Assembly (NCBI GenBank): GCA_025358125.1
Contig: JANYKS010000110.1
Span: forward strand, 35,924 to 99,923
Direction: 5' to 3'
From: Actinomycetes bacterium
GTDB taxonomy: Bacteria > Actinomycetota > Acidimicrobiia > Acidimicrobiales > Ilumatobacteraceae
DNA length: 64,000 nucleotides
Under the pieces are notes generated by a model. The model saw only the letters and a list, made by a program, of their open reading frames with translations. It searched no databases and had not been told where the DNA came from. A program made the position numbers and the translations under genes. Positions 20,942 through 28,782 of this stretch are shown here, piece by piece. How positions within the stretch are numbered: the first letter of the stretch is position 1; each line of letters starts with the position of its first letter.

Positions 20942-22185
20942 CCCTCGCCGGCCGTCGCCGGCCGGGTCGCGCGCCAGCCGTAGGCGGCCGCGATCAGGGC
21001 CGAGGCTCCACCAAGAGCGAGGCCGGCCCGCGGACTGAACACCTGACACACCCAGCCCAGGATCGGACCTCCGATCGGGGTGCTGCCGAGGAAGACCATC
21101 GCCTGCAGTGCCAGCACGCGTCCGCGCATCGCGGGGTCTGCGCGCAGCTGCATGATGGCCGTCGAGGTCGTCATGAAGGCGATACTCGACACGCCGACGA
21201 GCAAGCCGATCGGGAACGTGAACGCGAGGTTCGGCGTCGCCGCGAGCAGCAGCATCGCGCCTCCGAACGCGAGCGCCGCGACCGCGATGTTGCGCACCGA
21301 CACCGACGTCCGCCTGGCCGCCATCAGCGCTCCGAACAACGAGCCGACGCTGATCACGGAGTACACCAGCGTGAACGTGGTGTCGTTACCGTGCAGCGTG
21401 CGCTTGACGAGCAGCGGCATCACGACGTTGAAGTTGAACGCGAACGTGCCGATCAGGGTCATCATGATCAGGGGCACCCACAGATCAGGGACCGAGCGCA
21501 CGTAGCGGAGACCGGCGCGCACCTGACCACGGCCCCTCGGCGACACGACGCGAGGACGCAATTCGCTCGTGCGCATCATTGCCAGCCCGGCGATGACTGC
21601 AAGATAGGAGATGCCGTCGACGGTGAAGCACCAGCCGTACCCGACGGTGTTGATCAGCAGTCCCGCAAGGGCCGGGCCGACGATTCTCGAGCCGGTCATC
21701 AACGCGCTGTTGAGGCTGACGGCATTCTGCACATCGGCGTCGGGAACCATCTCGACTGCGAAGGCCCGCCGGGCCGGATTGTCGAATGCGGTGCAGAAGC
21801 CCCCGAACACCGCGATCGAGAACAGCCCGATCAGAGGCGGGTGATTCATGAATGCAATCGTTGCCAATGCGAACGACTGCAGCATCGCCAACGACTGGAC
21901 GATGATCAACAGCTTGCGTTTGTCGGAGCGGTCCGCGACGAGGCCGGCCCAGGCGCCGATCAGCAACACCGGGCCGAACTGACATGCGGCAAGCAGCCCG
22001 AGCGCGACGCCGCTGTTGGTGATCTTCAGCACGAGCAGCGCCTGGGCGATGAGCGTCAGCCAGTTACCGATCTGGGAGATCAGTTGACCGCCGAAGAACA
22101 ACCGGAAGTTGCGCACTCGCAGCGACCGGAACGTGCCACCCGACTTCCCCCTGGGATCGACGCCCGCCGCGACGGGCGTGCTCAT
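20899..22185 (-). CDS. MFS exporter (MDR-type)
   Basis: 428 aa with 12 predicted membrane segments. The loop 2-3 motif A appears as GLVADRSDKRKLLI, with the MFS_3 (enterobactin-exporter-like) start FRSLRVRNFRLFFGGQLISQIGNWL. Overlaps the marR stop by 4 bases and is co-transcribed with it, which points to a regulated drug or metabolite exporter. Confidence 0.9.
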   Translation of the reverse strand: MSTPVAAGVDPRGKSGGTFRSLRVRNFRLFFGGQLISQIGNWLTLIAQALLVLKITNSGVALGLLAACQFGPVLLIGAWAGLVADRSDKRKLLIIVQSLAMLQSFALATIAFMNHPPLIGLFSIAVFGGFCTAFDNPARRAFAVEMVPDADVQNAVSLNSALMTGSRIVGPALAGLLINTVGYGWCFTVDGISYLAVIAGLAMMRTSELRPRVVSPRGRGQVRAGLRYVRSVPDLWVPLIMMTLIGTFAFNFNVVMPLLVKRTLHGNDTTFTLVYSVISVGSLFGALMAARRTSVSVRNIAVAALAFGGAMLLLAATPNLAFTFPIGLLVGVSSIAFMTTSTAIMQLRADPAMRGRVLALQAMVFLGSTPIGGPILGWVCQVFSPRAGLALGGASALIAAAYGWRATRPATAGEGQRALSPKRNSYVS

Positions 22186-22667
22186 CGAGCGGCCTCCTCG
22201 GGTGCCTCGGGTGCCTCGGGTGCCTCGATCAGCTTCACCAAGACGTCAGCGGCGGCGGCCAGCTTGGAGCGATCGAGGGCGCTCAGCGAGCGCAGTCGTG
22301 ATTGCAGCCATTCCGTGCGGCGGTTGCGCACGTCGTCGAGTTTGGCGATGCCGGCCGGGGTGATCAGGATGCGGGTGACCCGCCGATCGTGCTCGTCGGT
22401 TTCGCGGGACACGAGGCCGAGCGCTTCCAACTTGGCGACGACGGCGGTGATCGTCGGCGGCGAGACCTGCTCCAACGCGGCGAGTTCGCCGTGGGTCGTT
22501 CCGCCGTGGCGCGAGATCGACGCGAGCGCCGCGGTGACCGTCGGGCCGAGACCCGTGCGGTCCTGTTGGCGAAGTCGACGGGCGAGTCGGGTGACCGAGT
22601 GGCGCAGCGCAGTGGCCAGATCGAGCGTCGAGTCGCTCGTTGCCGAGGGCTGTTGGATGGTCGGCAT
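22182..22667 (-). CDS. MarR-family transcriptional regulator
   Basis: 161 aa winged-helix dimer. HTH region HGELAALEQVSPPTITAVVAKLEALGLVSRE and the wing DEHDRRVTRILITPAG (D-x-R family signature) are clear. The tail has a short EAP repeat. ATG 22667 is set by the -10 box six bases upstream. It heads the operon with the MFS exporter and likely represses itself from the adjacent palindrome. Confidence 0.93.
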   Translation of the reverse strand: MPTIQQPSATSDSTLDLATALRHSVTRLARRLRQQDRTGLGPTVTAALASISRHGGTTHGELAALEQVSPPTITAVVAKLEALGLVSRETDEHDRRVTRILITPAGIAKLDDVRNRRTEWLQSRLRSLSALDRSKLAAAADVLVKLIEAPEAPEAPEEAAR

Positions 22668-22673
22668 CACGCC

Positions 22674-22710
22674 AGTGTACACCAATTAGTTCGTTCGTCG
22701 AACTAATTGG
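22674..22710 (-). promoter_or_regulatory. marR-MFS promoter with MarR-type operator
   Basis: A perfect inverted repeat CCAATTAGTTCG (22682-22693) / CGAACTAATTGG (22699-22710) with a 5-base centre lies upstream of -10 TACACT (22679-22674), itself six bases before the ATG. The repeat covers the -35/spacer, so a bound regulator would block RNA polymerase. Confidence 0.82.
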
Positions 22711-22748
22711 CCAGGCGACCGGCAGGCGACGGCGAAGCGCCCGCTTCT

Positions 22749-22793
22749 ACTGCGGTGGATTTGCCCGTCCAGCAGGGGTAGATCCACCGCAGT
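22749..22793 (-). terminator. Hairpin at the end of the DUF222/HNH gene
   Basis: A 12-bp perfect stem (22749-22760 with 22782-22793) encloses a 21-base loop and touches the stop codon. There is no T-run, so terminator activity is probable, not certain. Confidence 0.5.
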
Positions 22794-24064
22794 CAACTGG
22801 CAATGTCGAATCCGAGTTGCTCCCCGGCGCCCGGATCGCCGGACGGTTCGGTGTGGCCGGTCGGGTCCGCCTGTTTTCGCCCGCGTGGGGGTGCTTGGAG
22901 GATGGTGCCGTCGGGTGTTTCGATCAGCAGATCGTAAGCGTTTCCGAGGAGTCGCCATCGCAGTTCGTGGACAAGGTGATGATGGGCGTTGCACAACAGG
23001 ACCAGGTTCGCGATATCGGTCGGGCCGTCGTCGCGGGTGACTTCGTCGATGTGATGGACGTCGCACCACCCCGGCGGCCGGTGACAACCCGGCCATCGAC
23101 ACCCGCCGTCGCGTTCGACGAGGACCAGGTATTGGCTGTCACTGGCGAGGCGGGTTTGGGTCCCGAAATCGAGGGTGACCGAGGTGCCGTTGGTGACAAG
23201 TCGGTGCAGCCCGGCATCACAGGCGAGTCGGCGCACCGCGTCACCCGACAATGTCACATCCTGACCGATAACCACGCCACGCCCGGCGGCACGTGCGACA
23301 ATCGTCTCGTAGCCGACGGTAATGATCAGTTTTGGTCGTTCCCGCCCACCTGTCACAGTGCCTGCCGCGTACGCGTTGCACAGATCGGTCAACGCATCGG
23401 CGATCCGCTGCGGATATGTCCGCCCCGACAGATCATCGAATGCTTTACCGGCGATGTGATCGAGCGCAGATTTGATGAACGCCGCGTCTTCGTCGGGGAC
23501 CGACCCTTTGATGTCGGTCATCCCGTTGTCACCCTTGGAAAAACCGAGATAGCGCCGGGCCCGCGCTTCGGCATCGCGTTCGGCCTCACCGGTTGGATCT
23601 GTGATTGCCTTCCAATGCTCGAGCGCCTTGCGGGTCTCATGCGGAGCGGACCCGGCCGCGATCTCCAACAGCAGCTCGGCGTCGTCCGCGAAACAGTCGC
23701 TGTCGACAACCGCGCCGAGTGCTTCGGCGTTATCAGCCGACAGTTCACCGGAACGCATCTTGTCGGCGATCACCGGAGCCTTGGTGACCGTGTCAGCCAA
23801 TTTGACCTGCTTACGGGCGGTCTTCATCGTCGATCCGGTCGCGGCGGCGAGCCACGCCGGCATCGACGTTGCACCGGTGGTGCGCCACACTTCGGCAAAC
23901 TCTGCAGCGTGGGCAAAGCGGGCGAACTCCGCTTCGAACCCGGTGATCAAACGCCGCAAACCGACCACAACCTCACCCAACTCGGCGACAGGCACCGCAG
24001 CCACATCAACACCAGCGAGGCTGTGGAGGCCCTGTTCAACGGGTGCCAGCACCGGATGAGTCAT
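22793..24064 (-). CDS. DUF222 / HNH endonuclease domain protein (13E12-repeat family)
   Basis: 423 aa. Residues ~20-320 are the helical DUF222 region. The C-terminal HNH nuclease motif contains the zinc-type Cys pair CRWPGCHRPPGWC, then DVHHIDE and NLVLLCNAHHHLVHE, giving intact H-H, N and H catalytic positions. The family is multicopy and mobile in actinobacteria; its role is not settled. A LexA-like box and a leaderless -10 precede the ATG, so DNA damage induction is expected. Confidence 0.9.
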   Translation of the reverse strand: MTHPVLAPVEQGLHSLAGVDVAAVPVAELGEVVVGLRRLITGFEAEFARFAHAAEFAEVWRTTGATSMPAWLAAATGSTMKTARKQVKLADTVTKAPVIADKMRSGELSADNAEALGAVVDSDCFADDAELLLEIAAGSAPHETRKALEHWKAITDPTGEAERDAEARARRYLGFSKGDNGMTDIKGSVPDEDAAFIKSALDHIAGKAFDDLSGRTYPQRIADALTDLCNAYAAGTVTGGRERPKLIITVGYETIVARAAGRGVVIGQDVTLSGDAVRRLACDAGLHRLVTNGTSVTLDFGTQTRLASDSQYLVLVERDGGCRWPGCHRPPGWCDVHHIDEVTRDDGPTDIANLVLLCNAHHHLVHELRWRLLGNAYDLLIETPDGTILQAPPRGRKQADPTGHTEPSGDPGAGEQLGFDIAS

Positions 24065-24070
24065 GCCTTC

Positions 24071-24098
24071 AACCTAGTGGACTCGAACGTATGTTCGC
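24071..24098 (-). promoter_or_regulatory. LexA (SOS) box and leaderless promoter of the DUF222/HNH gene
   Basis: Forward TCGAACGTATGTTCGC (24083-24098) matches the actinobacterial LexA box TCGAAC-N4-GTTCGA with one mismatch. On the minus strand -10 TAGGTT (24076-24071) is six bases before ATG 24064, and the -35 position falls inside the box, so LexA would block transcription. Confidence 0.8.
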
Positions 24099-24109
24099 AA
24101 CCTTTTGAG

Positions 24110-24132
24110 GAAGATTCTTCGAAAGAATCTTC
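24110..24132. repeat. AT-rich 10-bp inverted repeat
   Basis: GAAGATTCTT (24110-24119) and AAGAATCTTC (24123-24132) form a perfect stem with a 3-base loop, lying between the SOS promoter and the methyltransferase fragment. Its base composition is unlike the surroundings. Possible remnant of a mobile element end or a terminator. Confidence 0.6.
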
Positions 24133-24139
24133 GCAGGTG

Positions 24140-24223
24140 ATGGGCTCACTCGTCGAGCACGAGGGCCTGCGCGGCAAGGTCCAGATGATCTACCTCGACC
24201 CGCCGTACGGCATCAAGTTCGGC
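24140..24223 (+). pseudogene. Fragment of an adenine-specific DNA methyltransferase
   Basis: A 28-residue island, EHEGLRGKVQMIYLDPPYGI followed by KFG, carries the DPPY catalytic motif of amino-methyltransferases. It matches the stretch before GSNWQ in type III Mod-like enzymes as I know them. The frame then loses all resemblance after KFG. No start region, target-recognition domain or SAM-binding FxGxG is present. Remains of a lost restriction/modification gene. Confidence 0.7.
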
Positions 24224-24372
24224 AAGCAACTCAAGAGGAAGCGCTCGTCGTGGCGCAGGACCTCGATCGAGGCGCTCGCCTCGACGGGCTCCCAGAACCG
24301 CTGCTCGATCAGGCGCCGCACCGAGGCGTCGAGCAGCCCGTCGAGGGTCGCCAAATCCGGCTGAGATCGCAT
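24190..24372 (-). pseudogene. 5' fragment of an unrecognised gene, promoter intact
   Basis: From ATG 24372, about 46 codons read as ordinary protein (MRSQPDLATLDGLLDASVRR, then RFWEPVEASASIEVLRHDER) with G/C-rich third positions. After ~24232 the frame runs antisense into the methyltransferase fragment and stops at 24190. A leaderless -10 TACATT (24384-24379) is six bases before the ATG. The gene appears cut by a recombination junction near 24225-24235. Family not recognised. Confidence 0.5.
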
Positions 24373-24728
24373 CGGCCCAATGTAGACGCCCATCTCTCGG
24401 TGACTCGCATGACGGCTGGTCGCTCGGCGAGGCGTCTACGCCGACCGCCCGCCGCCGACCGCCCACCGCATAGTCTGTACCTCACCCGCAACTCGAACCG
24501 ATCATGGTCATCCCATTGCACGATCCAACCGGCCCAGCCGCCGCGGACCGACTTCATCGCTCCCGCCCGACCGTTGATCAGCGCATAGAAACCGGAATGG
24601 TGATCAGTAGTGGCTCGCTGGCCGTTGACTTGCTGGGAACTTGCCGACCGGCAACTTTTCAATGCTCATGGGAGCGATCGTCCCGTACGTCCCACGACCT
24701 GTCAACCACTGGTCAGTGGCGCTCTCCG
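24373..24728. other. Gene-free stretch with possible degraded coding sequence
   Basis: Apart from the promoter at its left end, no intact gene is seen. On the minus strand near 24510-24610 a short stretch reads like protein (GFYALINGRAGAMKSVRGGW) but has no start, stop or partner consistent with a gene. Most likely eroded remnants downstream of the tRNA. Confidence 0.4.
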
Positions 24729-24744
24729 AAAAGGTGCTTTCACC
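24729..24744 (-). terminator. Terminator of tRNA-Val
   Basis: Minus strand GGTG-AAAG-CACC (24744-24733) followed by TTTT, eleven bases after the CCA end. Short stem but correctly placed. Confidence 0.5.
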
Positions 24745-24754
24745 AGGACTTTTC

Positions 24755-24831
24755 TGGTGGGCACGACGGGGCTCGAACCCGGGACCTCCACCGTGTCATG
24801 GTGGCGCTCTAACCAACTGAGCTACGCGCCC
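24755..24831 (-). tRNA. tRNA-Val (anticodon GAC)
   Basis: Full cloverleaf: acceptor GGGCGCG/CGTGCCC with one G-T pair, D-arm TAGCTCAGTTGGTTAGAGC, anticodon stem CCACC/GGTGG around loop ATGACAC (GAC at 24797-24795), T-loop GGTTCGAGCCC. The CCA end is encoded (24757-24755). The damaged accessory DNA lies on its 3' side, the usual side for element integration. Confidence 0.95.
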
Positions 24832-25238
24832 GCAGCGACCGAAAGTGACCCAGACCCGGGCCGATTGCGCTCGATACAGCGACCAGATCCTAGCAGCCAT
24901 TGCCGGAGAAGTCGGCCCAATGTTCGTGGTTTGGGCCCCCCGCCCATGACATCCACCAGCCCTCGAGCCCGGACATTCGCGCTTGCTCCGCAGGCGCTCG
25001 GTGGTCTGCCCTTCCAATCCCGCCGCCGAGCTGATTTCACGCGGGCAGACTCCGTCGGGAGGCCCGGTTCGAGAATCCTTGGGCGCGTTGTGAGCGGGCG
25101 CGGGCGCGCAAATCGCGCCCGACGAGCCACAAGGGCAGTCAACGGGGCGAGACATCGCCGACTGCGCCCGTGGCGGGGCGACCATCGTCGGATCAAGAGT
25201 GCTCTGAATGCGTCGGAGAACTTCGTGACGGGCGAGAC
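24832..25238. other. Intergenic stretch upstream of tRNA-Val
   Basis: No gene is supported in these ~400 bases. They hold the promoter side of tRNA-Val, an 8-bp inverted repeat GTCTGCCC/GGGCAGAC (around 25004-25050), and one copy of the 44-bp repeat at 25077. All open frames here look like GC-rich noise. Confidence 0.6.
25077..25120. repeat. 44-bp dispersed intergenic element, copy 1
   Basis: Matches 37275-37318 in 43 of 44 bases, while the flanks are unrelated. Its GGGCGCG and terminal CGCGCCC can pair around a GC-rich interior, so it resembles a REP-type extragenic palindrome. Confidence 0.8.
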
Positions 25239-26312
25239 CTACCGCAGCCGCAACGAAACTTCATTTGCCAACAGTCGGCCACGTTGGGTGAGCACCCAGC
25301 GCTCGCCGTGCAACTCGACCAGACCGGGCAATTCGTCACCGTCGAGCGCTGATCGTTCCACGCCTTCACGCAGGCGGAGCTGGAGCTGGAGTCCCTCGAT
25401 CCGGCGCTGCTCGGGGTCGAGCTCCTCGCCTGCAGCCTCGACCGACGCATCGCCAAACCCGGCGCCGGCGACGACATCGATATAGCGATCCGGGGTGCGC
25501 ACGTTCCAGAACCGGCGGCCACCGCGGTGGGAATGGGCTGCGCAGCCGAAGCCCTGATAGTCGCCCTGACGCCAGTAGACCAGATTGTGGCGGCACTCGT
25601 GTCCCGGCACTGCCCAGTTGCTGACCTCATAGTTATGCAGGCCGGCCGCGGACAACAGCCCATCGACCATTTCGTATTTATCGGCGAGGTCGTCGTCGTC
25701 GGGGTGCCGTTCAGGTTCGAGCGCCAGCGGCGTACCGGCCTCGATGGTCAGCGCATATGCGGAGATGTGCGGGGGGCTCAACGCAATGGCGCCCGTAACG
25801 GTTCGTTCCCAGTCCTGCAATCGCTCGCCGGCACCGCCGTAGATCAGATCGAGGTTGAAGGTCGGGATGCACGCAGAACGCACAGCTTCCACGGCCCGCT
25901 CCACATTCGCCGGCACATGGGTGCGCCCGAGCGACGCGAGCACCTCTGGCACCATCGACTGCACACCGATGCTGACCCGGTTGACACCGGCGGCGGCGTA
26001 GGTGCGCATCATCTCGACGGTGACGTCGTCGGGATTGCATTCGACCGTCACCTCGGCCGCGGCTCGACGCGGGATCGCGGAGATCACACGGGCCAGCGAG
26101 GCTGCCGGGACGCGGGTCGGCGTGCCGCCACCGACGAAGATCGTGTCGGCGACAGGCATCCCGGCCGCCGCCTGCCGCTCGATGTCGACGACGAGCGCGT
26201 CGAGGTAGCCCTCGATCAGATGATCTCGATCGGTCCACGTCGCAAACGCACAGTAGTCGCAGCGCCGAGCACAAAAGGGGATATGGACGTAGACGCCGAA
26301 CGGGTCAGCCAC
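25239..26312 (-). CDS. hemW: HemW-like radical SAM protein (heme chaperone; formerly coproporphyrinogen oxidase-like)
   Basis: 357 aa. The radical-SAM [4Fe-4S] motif is CARRCDYC (C-x3-C-x2-C) at residues ~14-21, followed by the glycine-rich VGGGTPTRVP. The HNLVYW motif that marks HemW rather than true HemN is present, as is GFGCAAHSHRGGRRFWN. HemW is thought to deliver heme to membrane proteins. GTG start 26 bases after bldD, so the two may be co-transcribed. Confidence 0.92.
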   Translation of the reverse strand: MADPFGVYVHIPFCARRCDYCAFATWTDRDHLIEGYLDALVVDIERQAAAGMPVADTIFVGGGTPTRVPAASLARVISAIPRRAAAEVTVECNPDDVTVEMMRTYAAAGVNRVSIGVQSMVPEVLASLGRTHVPANVERAVEAVRSACIPTFNLDLIYGGAGERLQDWERTVTGAIALSPPHISAYALTIEAGTPLALEPERHPDDDDLADKYEMVDGLLSAAGLHNYEVSNWAVPGHECRHNLVYWRQGDYQGFGCAAHSHRGGRRFWNVRTPDRYIDVVAGAGFGDASVEAAGEELDPEQRRIEGLQLQLRLREGVERSALDGDELPGLVELHGERWVLTQRGRLLANEVSLRLR

Positions 26313-26338
26313 GTCGCGCGTTTCTCGTGATCGCGGCG

Positions 26339-26863
26339 TCAGGTGTCGGCTGGGCGGAAGAGCAGGTCGAGCGCGTCGAGACGCTGACCGACCTGGTCGA
26401 CGGGCACATCCAACATCGCCGCGATGGCGCGGGTGTCGTCACCGCGGACGGTGAGCACCTTGCCGTTGAAGTCCTGCCGCTGGACCTGGATCATCCGCAG
26501 GAAGCGGGCCAACATCTCGAACGGTTGACCGGACAACTGCGACAGCTTGACGAGGTCGACCGCCATCTTTCGGGCGTTGCCCGCGTCGGCGGCCGAGTCG
26601 GTGGTGACGCTCTGCTCGTCGCGCGGCAGCAACTGATCGACCGGCACGTTGTAGAACGAGGCCAGCCGCTCGAGGCGGGGAACGGATATGGCCCGCTCGC
26701 CCCGTTCGTAGGCGCCGAGAACGCTCGCCTTGAACTCGTCGCGCGACGTCGCCTCGACGTCTTGGAGGCTGAGCCGCTTCTGGCGCCGGATGACGCGTAG
26801 GCGTTCACCGACCTTGCGGCTATAGGGAGACGAGGAAACCTCGTCGTCATCGAACTCACGCAT
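26339..26863 (-). CDS. bldD: BldD-like developmental regulator with c-di-GMP-binding C-terminus
   Basis: 174 aa. N-terminal XRE-type HTH (RKVGERLRVIRRQKRLSLQD, then YERGERAISVPRLERLASFY) as in Streptomyces BldD. C-terminal domain has RQD-FNGKVLTV-RGDD, an exact R-x-D-x8-R-x-x-D signature for binding the c-di-GMP tetramer. In Streptomyces, c-di-GMP-loaded BldD dimer represses sporulation genes. The second ATG (26863) is preferred, six bases from AGGAGG. In Streptomyces bldD sits between nusB and pyrR; here it is near hemW instead. Confidence 0.9.
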   Translation of the reverse strand: MREFDDDEVSSSPYSRKVGERLRVIRRQKRLSLQDVEATSRDEFKASVLGAYERGERAISVPRLERLASFYNVPVDQLLPRDEQSVTTDSAADAGNARKMAVDLVKLSQLSGQPFEMLARFLRMIQVQRQDFNGKVLTVRGDDTRAIAAMLDVPVDQVGQRLDALDLLFRPADT

Positions 26864-26896
26864 CATGCACCTCCTGCGCCCACCCGCGACGCGTTG

Positions 26897-26938
26897 TAAC
26901 AGCTAGTGAATTTAACCACACTCTGCAGTATTTGGCAA
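26897..26938 (-). promoter_or_regulatory. bldD promoter with a BldD-box-like site over the start point
   Basis: Minus strand -35 TTGCCA (26938-26933), 17-base spacer, -10 TTAAAT (26915-26910). Directly after it, TCACTAGCTGTTA (26909-26897) fits the BldD half-sites TNAC-N5-GTNA, though the inner five bases differ from the preferred NCWGN. A second imperfect TTAC-N5-GTCG follows. This suggests autorepression as in Streptomyces. Confidence 0.6.
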
Positions 26939-26978
26939 CTGTGAGTAGCAGATTTGCGCTCGCTCCGAGCAGATTCAT

Positions 26979-27668
26979 TCATTCAGTGGCGAGTTCATCA
27001 CGCAGGGCGCTCAACCGGACAGCGGCCGCCAGCGCCGCCGTCTCGACCCGCAGGATGGTCGAACCGAGTCGGCGATGCTGATCGGATGCCGCCAACTCCA
27101 CCGGACTCCATCCACCCTCGGGACCAATGAGCACCGTCGGGGTGGCGAGCGTCAGCACGCTGCCACCCGGTTCGGCGAGCGCGGTCTCCGTCCCGTTCAG
27201 GGTCGCCGGCGAATGAGGCCCATCGATGAGCGGCAGCCACACCCGCCGGCTCTGCATCGCAGCCTCGCGGCCGACCTTGGCAAGCTTTGCCATCTGGCGG
27301 TCGGCGCGATCCGCCTGCCAACGCACCACGGAACGCTCGGCATCGAGCACGACGATCCGGTCGACGCCGATCTCGGTCAGCTTCTGCACGATCCACTCGA
27401 GCCGATCACCCTTTGGCAACGCAAATCCGACGGTCACAGCCGGCGCGACCCGAGCGTGCTCGAACACGTCGGAATCGGGCTCGAGCCCGCCATCGGCAAC
27501 GAATCGACACATTCGCCAGCCACCCTCGCCGTTGCTGACCGACACCGATTCGCCCGCACGCAAACGCAAGACGCGGCCGAAATGGTGCAGGTCGTCGTCG
27601 TCGAGGAGCGGCGCATCGAGTGATCGGACGAACGCATGCGCCGCTGAGCGGCGCAACAGCTGATTCAC
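26979..27668 (-). CDS. rsmE: 16S rRNA m3U1498 methyltransferase RsmE
   Basis: 229 aa, normal length. SPOUT knot enzyme that methylates U1498 with SAM. Motifs: N-terminal PUA-like DDDDLHHFGRVLRLRAGE, KGDRLEWIVQKLTEIGV, the knot motifs GREAAMQSRRVWLP, VLIGPEGGWSPVE and LRVETAALAA. ATG overlaps the dnaJ stop, giving the common hrcA-dnaJ-rsmE operon. Confidence 0.95.
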   Translation of the reverse strand: MNQLLRRSAAHAFVRSLDAPLLDDDDLHHFGRVLRLRAGESVSVSNGEGGWRMCRFVADGGLEPDSDVFEHARVAPAVTVGFALPKGDRLEWIVQKLTEIGVDRIVVLDAERSVVRWQADRADRQMAKLAKVGREAAMQSRRVWLPLIDGPHSPATLNGTETALAEPGGSVLTLATPTVLIGPEGGWSPVELAASDQHRRLGSTILRVETAALAAAVRLSALRDELATE

Positions 27669-28780
27669 GAAAAGGCCGACTTGATGCGCGAGAACAAACC
27701 CTTCTCGTGCGTTTCGACGAGCTCGCCGCGGCTCTCCGCGTAGAGCCGGAGCAGTTCGGCTTCGTCGTTGGTGAGCTTGGTCGGCACCTGGACCCTGGTC
27801 CTGACCCGGAGGTCGCCCCTGCCCCGACCCTGCAGGCGTGGGACGCCGCGACCGCGCAGCACGAACTCTTTGCCCGGCTGGGTACCGGGCGGAACTTCGA
27901 GTTCTTCGTCGCCATCGAGCGTTTCCAGAGTGAACCGGGTGCCGAGTGCCGCCTGGGCGATCGAAATTGGGAGATCGGTGACGAGGTCGGTGTCCTCGCG
28001 GCGGTACCGGTCGTGGGCAGCGGCGCGGATGTGCACGTACAGATCGCCGGCCGGACCGCCGCGTGGACCGACCGCGCCGCGACCGGTGAGGCGCAGCGTC
28101 GAACCCGTGTCGACGCCGGCCGGCACGTCGACCTGATACGTCTTATCGGTGACAACTCGGCCGTCGCCGGAACACGTCGGGCACGGGGTCGCGATGACCT
28201 GGCCGGTGCCGCTGCAGCGTGAGCACGGCGATGTCGTCATCATCTGGCCGAGCAGGCTCTGGCGAACCCGTTGCACCTGGCCGCGCCCATTGCAGTCGGC
28301 ACACGTGACCGGACTGGTGCCAGAACCGGCGCCGCTGCCGCCGCAATCCGCGCAGGGCGCCGCCGTGCGCAGCGTGACCGGCACCGTAGCCCCGAAAACG
28401 GCCTGTTCGAAACTGAGGTCCGCGACGACTTCGAGATCCTGCCCGCGTGGCGGGCCGGCCGGGCCGCCACGCCCACCACCTCCGAACGGCGAACCCGCTC
28501 CGCCGAAGAACGCGTCGAACAGGTCGCCGAGGCCTCCGCTGGCGCCCTGACCGCCGCCTGAGCCGAGGCCTTCCTCTCCGAAGCGGTCGTAGCGGGCGCG
28601 GAGATCTGGGTCGCTGAGTGTTTCGTAGGCGCGAGCCACCTCCTTGAACTTTGCCTCAGAGGCCGCGTCGCCCGGATTGGCATCGGGGTGCAGCTCGCGT
28701 GCCTTGCGGCGGTATGCCCGTTTGAGATCCTCCGTCGACGCGTTCCGAGCAACACCCAGGAGTTCGTAGAATTCCGCCAC
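27665..28780 (-). CDS. dnaJ: Chaperone DnaJ
   Basis: 371 aa. J domain at the N-terminus with the HPD triplet (LHPDANPGD), Gly/Phe-rich linker (FGGAGSPFGGGGRGG), and a zinc domain with four repeats CADCGGSG, CADCNGRG, CSRCSGTG, CPTCSGDG. C-terminal substrate domains are complete. Stimulates DnaK ATPase; no dnaK in this window, so this is the hrcA-linked DnaJ2-type copy. Starts two bases after hrcA ends. Confidence 0.96.
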   Translation of the reverse strand: MAEFYELLGVARNASTEDLKRAYRRKARELHPDANPGDAASEAKFKEVARAYETLSDPDLRARYDRFGEEGLGSGGGQGASGGLGDLFDAFFGGAGSPFGGGGRGGPAGPPRGQDLEVVADLSFEQAVFGATVPVTLRTAAPCADCGGSGAGSGTSPVTCADCNGRGQVQRVRQSLLGQMMTTSPCSRCSGTGQVIATPCPTCSGDGRVVTDKTYQVDVPAGVDTGSTLRLTGRGAVGPRGGPAGDLYVHIRAAAHDRYRREDTDLVTDLPISIAQAALGTRFTLETLDGDEELEVPPGTQPGKEFVLRGRGVPRLQGRGRGDLRVRTRVQVPTKLTNDEAELLRLYAESRGELVETHEKGLFSRIKSAFS

Positions 28781-28782
28781 GT

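Noticed and set aside
24504..25485. Plus-strand open frames over tRNA-Val and upstream DNA
   Set aside because: They arise from the reverse complement of the tRNA and GC-rich spacer; no start signal or family resemblance.
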